64,000 bases of DNA from the NCBI RefSeq assembly GCF_030272615.1, contig NC_081413.1, forward strand, positions 441,895,038 through 441,959,037, given 5' to 3'. Each line of letters begins with the position of its first letter. The stretch's first letter is position 1. Shown one piece after another: positions 60,912-64,000 of this stretch. The notes below the pieces were generated by a model that was not told the DNA's origin, searched no databases, and was given only the letters and a program-made list of their open reading frames with translations. A program made the translations under genes and the position numbers. The stretch is from Cryptomeria japonica. Taxonomy: Eukaryota > Streptophyta > Pinopsida > Cupressales > Cupressaceae.

Positions 60912-62642
60912 ATGGCTTTGAACAATGACAACATGGGTGGTAACAGGAGGTGATGCGAACCAAGTAGTTGCAAAGAATGGAAACAGAAGGAGGAGGTTTG
61001 GGGTATTCTATAGAAGGGTGGTTTCTCAAAATTCATGGAGAGACTCCACAGTCAAGATGGCATGGTCACCATTTTTTTCTGTAAAAACTGGAGAAAGGGT
61101 ATGCTGAAAATGGGAGACCAAATGGTTGAAATTGATGAAGATTTAATTGCTCAAGCCATGGGCCTCACAAGAGAAGGGTGCAACTTCTACAGAGATAGGA
61201 AAGTTAGTAAGGAAGATATTGAAAGATACTTGGATACCGAGAAGGAGAAAAAATGACTGGTAAAGTTGAGCAAAATTTACTACCCACCTAGGGCTTTTGC
61301 CAAACCCTGGCGGGAGGTCCTCTTTGTTTTAATGTGTTATATCACTTTAGATGGTGGGTTTACAAAAGTTTATGGTTATCACTTTGTTCTATTGAATCAC
61401 TTTAGGCACAATGAAAAGTTTAACTTCCCTTATTTTCTGCTCTATTCGATGAATGCTACCATTAAGGCCTGCAAAGAGAACCCATTGGGTGATACTGCCA
61501 TGCATCAAGGCCTAATGGTCCTAATTTATGACCATCTCAAGGCCAACCAAATTGCTCGGAAGCAATTCTCTATGGATTCTGAGGATGAGGGGTCTGACCT
61601 TGCCTTCTCAGAGGAAGAGGAGTATGATAGTGACCCTTTGACTAATACAGAGGACAACATGGATGTCTTGGATTATGAAAGTGGGAAGAAGAGGAAATAC
61701 ATCAAAACTAGACCTTCATCTTTTAAGGGCAAAATGCCTAAAGGTAGATCCCAGATTAGCATTTCTTTGGAAGAGGAGGTATCAGATGACTTTAAGGAGG
61801 AGAACCCTCAAGGGCTGCTGAAGAAGAAGACAAAAGTTCACACCCAAACCAGGAAAAAGCAAAAGAAGAAAGAGGAGATTGTTAAGGAACCAGAAGTCCA
61901 CAAGTAGGTAAGGGCAGTAGAAGCTGATCAGAATGTGGAAAAGGAGACCATGGAAGAGGCTCATAGGGTTGTAGACACAACTACCACCTAGCATACCCCT
62001 AAAGAGGAATAGGCAACCCCTGGAAAAGCTGACCCCCCCTCTAACCCTCCCCCTGAGGGTATGCAAGGTTTCATGGAAACTATGGAGTGGCTTATTAATG
62101 GTTACAAGAAAGTTGTGGACGAAAACAAAAAACTCTACAATATAATCTTGATCTTGGAAACCATCAATGCTAGGGAAGGGAAGACCATGGCCAACTACAT
62201 AGAGGACCTGAAAAGCACCATTGCTAAAGCCGAAAACATAAGAGATGCCTTCAACCCTAGGTTTGAAAAAATAGAGAAGGATTTGTTGGAAAGGAAAAAT
62301 CTTGCTGACACTAACGACCAAACTATCTCAGAAAGTGTTAACAAAGTCGGCAAAATTGAGGAGTATCTAAAGAACATTGCTGAATAGAGCCTAAGCATCC
62401 TGAAGATTTCAGCTAACAACACCAACACTCTCATCAGCAAACTGGATGAAGAAAAGGAAATCCTAGACACTGACCTAGAAACTGAAGGAACAGGGGAAGT
62501 TCAAGGTCCTAGAACCCGTACCAGAGGTAAAAAGAAGGAAAAGAAACCTAACAAGGATTTGGAAGACCTTAAAGATTCTAGAGCCACTTACGATGAGCCG
62601 ATGATAAAGGCGGAGGACCTGTTGAAGAAAATTACTGTGTAG
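60912..62642 (+). pseudogene. LINE-2 ORF3: unknown accessory protein downstream of RNase H
   Basis: One frame of 577 codons from ATG 60912 to TAG 62640-62642, with stops at 60951, 61011, 61254, 61905, 61989, 62010 and 62385 but no frameshift. N-terminal part (to about residue 220): MVTIFFCKNWRKG, VEIDEDLIAQAMGL, FYRDRKVS, YYPPRAF, YGYHFVLLNHFRHN, FPYFLLYSMNATI, HQGLMVLIYDHL. This style is that of the accessory ORF of large plant LTR elements as I recall it, not of LINE proteins. Middle: acidic (SEEEEYDSDP), then Lys-rich (RKKQKKKEEIVKE). C-terminal: a charged helical region likely to be coiled coil (62060-62450), then a basic tail. Function unknown. It resembles TR-GAG2 ORF2 in layout. Confidence 0.75.
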
Positions 62643-62813
62643 CGCCTTCTTTGTTTCTTTGTTGTTGTTTGTTTTGCTGTCCTTTTGGTTTGCTGGCTTT
62701 TTTGCCAGTCATTTTGTATGTGGTTCTTAAGCACTAGACTTTTCGGTGTCTTATTTTAATCTCCTATGTTAAAGGTTTTGGGTCCTGAAAACTTGCTTTT
62801 TCAATTAATCAAA
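62643..62813 (+). other. LINE-2 3' UTR and end
   Basis: T-rich and G/T-rich, with the short hairpin CTGGC-TTTTTT-GCCAG at 62693-62708 and the terminal AATCAAA. There is no long poly(A). The second target duplication follows at 62814-62828. Confidence 0.72.
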
Positions 62814-63154
62814 ACTAAAATCTTAAACTAATAAATACTGGTAAAATAAAATTTCAAACTCTGTGACAACACAAAGAGGGCAAATACCAGAGAAAATTTT
62901 AAAACAAAACCCATAAGGCCAAATTGGGTGACTATCAAATTAATGTTGGCTACGCAAGAATGGGAAGAGGAAAAATATAACTCTATTCCGCATTCCTCCA
63001 AAATGAAACTATCAGAAGAAATACATAGGCTGGAAGCACATGAGGGTAATTCTAGCAAAATTTTGCCAGCATAACCCCTATGATTTAAATTTGAAAACAA
63101 ATCATTTTATCATAAACAAAATAAAAACCCAACCAGAAATTGGAAACACAACCT

Positions 63155-63282
63155 ATTCTATTTATTCTTTTACAAATACACAGAAAACTACAAAGAGAGG
63201 AAGAATATTTGAGCTAATATTCTATTTATTCTTTTACAAATACACAGAAAAACTACAAAGAGGAAGAATATTTGAGCTAATA
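63155..63282. repeat. 64-bp tandem duplication in the right LARD LTR
   Basis: Units at 63155 and 63219, homologous to 47011-47139. Confidence 0.9.
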
Positions 63283-64000
63283 TTAAAACAAAAATAAACA
63301 GGCATAAGCTATCCAACCTTGGCGGCTTTCTTGGAAGATCTTGAGAAAGAGCTCATCTAACCAGCTATCCACGACAATCCTTCCTTCCAGATCCTTATTT
63401 CTCCCACATGCATCCAAGAAAAAAAAAAAAAATTTCTTCCCACAGACTGCCGCCTCCTTTTGGTGAACTCCAAGAATTAAAAATTAGAAAAATATATGCA
63501 ACCTAAACTTTTTTTAGGTTTTCCCACCCAAAAATATTTTCCAAAATAAAATATTTAATAATAAGAGCATTTATTTTTCAAATTAGAAAAATAAAAAAAT
63601 TCTTTTCTCTCCCTCATGTAATTTCTAATTTTTTCTATTCAACACAACTTAGCATATTCTTTATTTCAAAATTATATGAGGATAAAATATATTATTATTA
63701 TTATTTTAATTAAAATAAAATCCCAATTTAATTTAATTTTTTTTAAAACTATATCCAACATTTTAATCTCGCTTTTCTAATTAAGTTAATTTTCTTAATT
63801 AATTAAAATCAACCTTTCTATTTTTAAAAGGCAAAGATATTAAATTAATTATAGTTCAAATTAATTTAAATCTTTCCTTTCCAAAAACATAACTAAATAA
63901 ATTAATCAATTAAAATTAACCATTTAATTAAACTAGCTACAAATTTAAATTGAGAAATTCTAAATAACGACTAATCGCATAAAGGGAACCTATTTAATTT

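Larger units (their letters stand above)
54781..62813 (+). mobile_element. LINE-2: plant L1-type element with an extra third ORF (8033 bp)
   Basis: One insertion bounded by a 15-bp duplication and by uninterrupted LTR sequence on each side. Contents in order: ORF1 (DUF4283, zinc knuckle), ORF2 (endonuclease, RT, zf-RVT, RNase H), ORF3 of unknown function, and a T-rich 3' UTR with a CTGGC/GCCAG hairpin at 62693-62708. It ends in TTAATCAAA, like the ATCAAAA end of LINE-1. It starts 31 bases before the ORF1 ATG, so it looks full length. Confidence 0.88.

Overview
The window is intergenic nuclear DNA from a large, retrotransposon-rich plant genome. I infer a vascular plant, probably a gymnosperm. 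The reasons are nested Ty1/copia, Ty3/gypsy and LINE elements, primer-binding sites for initiator tRNA-Met, a plant-type TTTAGGG motif inside one LTR, and no recognisable host gene in 64 kb. No tRNA, rRNA, CRISPR or bacterial-type feature was seen. Species-level assignment is not possible by eye. No divergence or homology score was computed; family calls rest on motifs read from translations.

Layout. (1) 1-15324 is a non-autonomous LTR element on the + strand (TR-GAG1): LTRs of about 2.5 kb, a gag-like ORF and no pol. Its 5' LTR, which starts upstream of the window, is split by a complete copia element (copia-1, 947-8414, TSD CAAGG, LTRs of 1536 bp each). (2) 15325-21601 is an older gypsy element on the - strand (gag, protease, an RNase H-like domain, RT, RNase H, integrase). 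Its integrase is cut by TR-GAG1, and a solo LTR (18242-19030) sits between its protease and RNase H-like domains. (3) 21602-28526 is a second copia element (copia-2) on the - strand, inserted in the gypsy leader. (4) 28538-35251 is a complete second non-autonomous element (TR-GAG2, TSD TGCAC). It carries a coiled-coil/zinc-knuckle gag and a 1156-codon ORF of unknown function. (5) 35257-37402 is unassigned. (6) 37403 to beyond 64000 is a giant non-autonomous LTR element on the - strand (LARD) with LTRs of about 4.5 kb and a 3.5 kb non-coding interior. A different LINE is inserted in each LTR: LINE-1 at 40280-46812 and LINE-2 at 54781-62813.

How the parts relate. The two copia elements and the two TR-GAG elements share LTRs that start TGTTGG, a tRNA-Met PBS and nearly the same purine tract, so the pol-less ones could be mobilised by copia relatives. 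In three of the four the purine tract lies in the loop of a short inverted repeat crossing the LTR boundary. The most unusual object is LINE-2. Within one insertion bounded by a 15-bp target duplication it carries, after the RNase H domain, a third frame of 577 codons. That frame resembles the accessory ORF of large plant LTR elements in its layout: an N-terminal domain, a charged middle and a coiled-coil end. Nearly every coding region is broken by stops or frameshifts.
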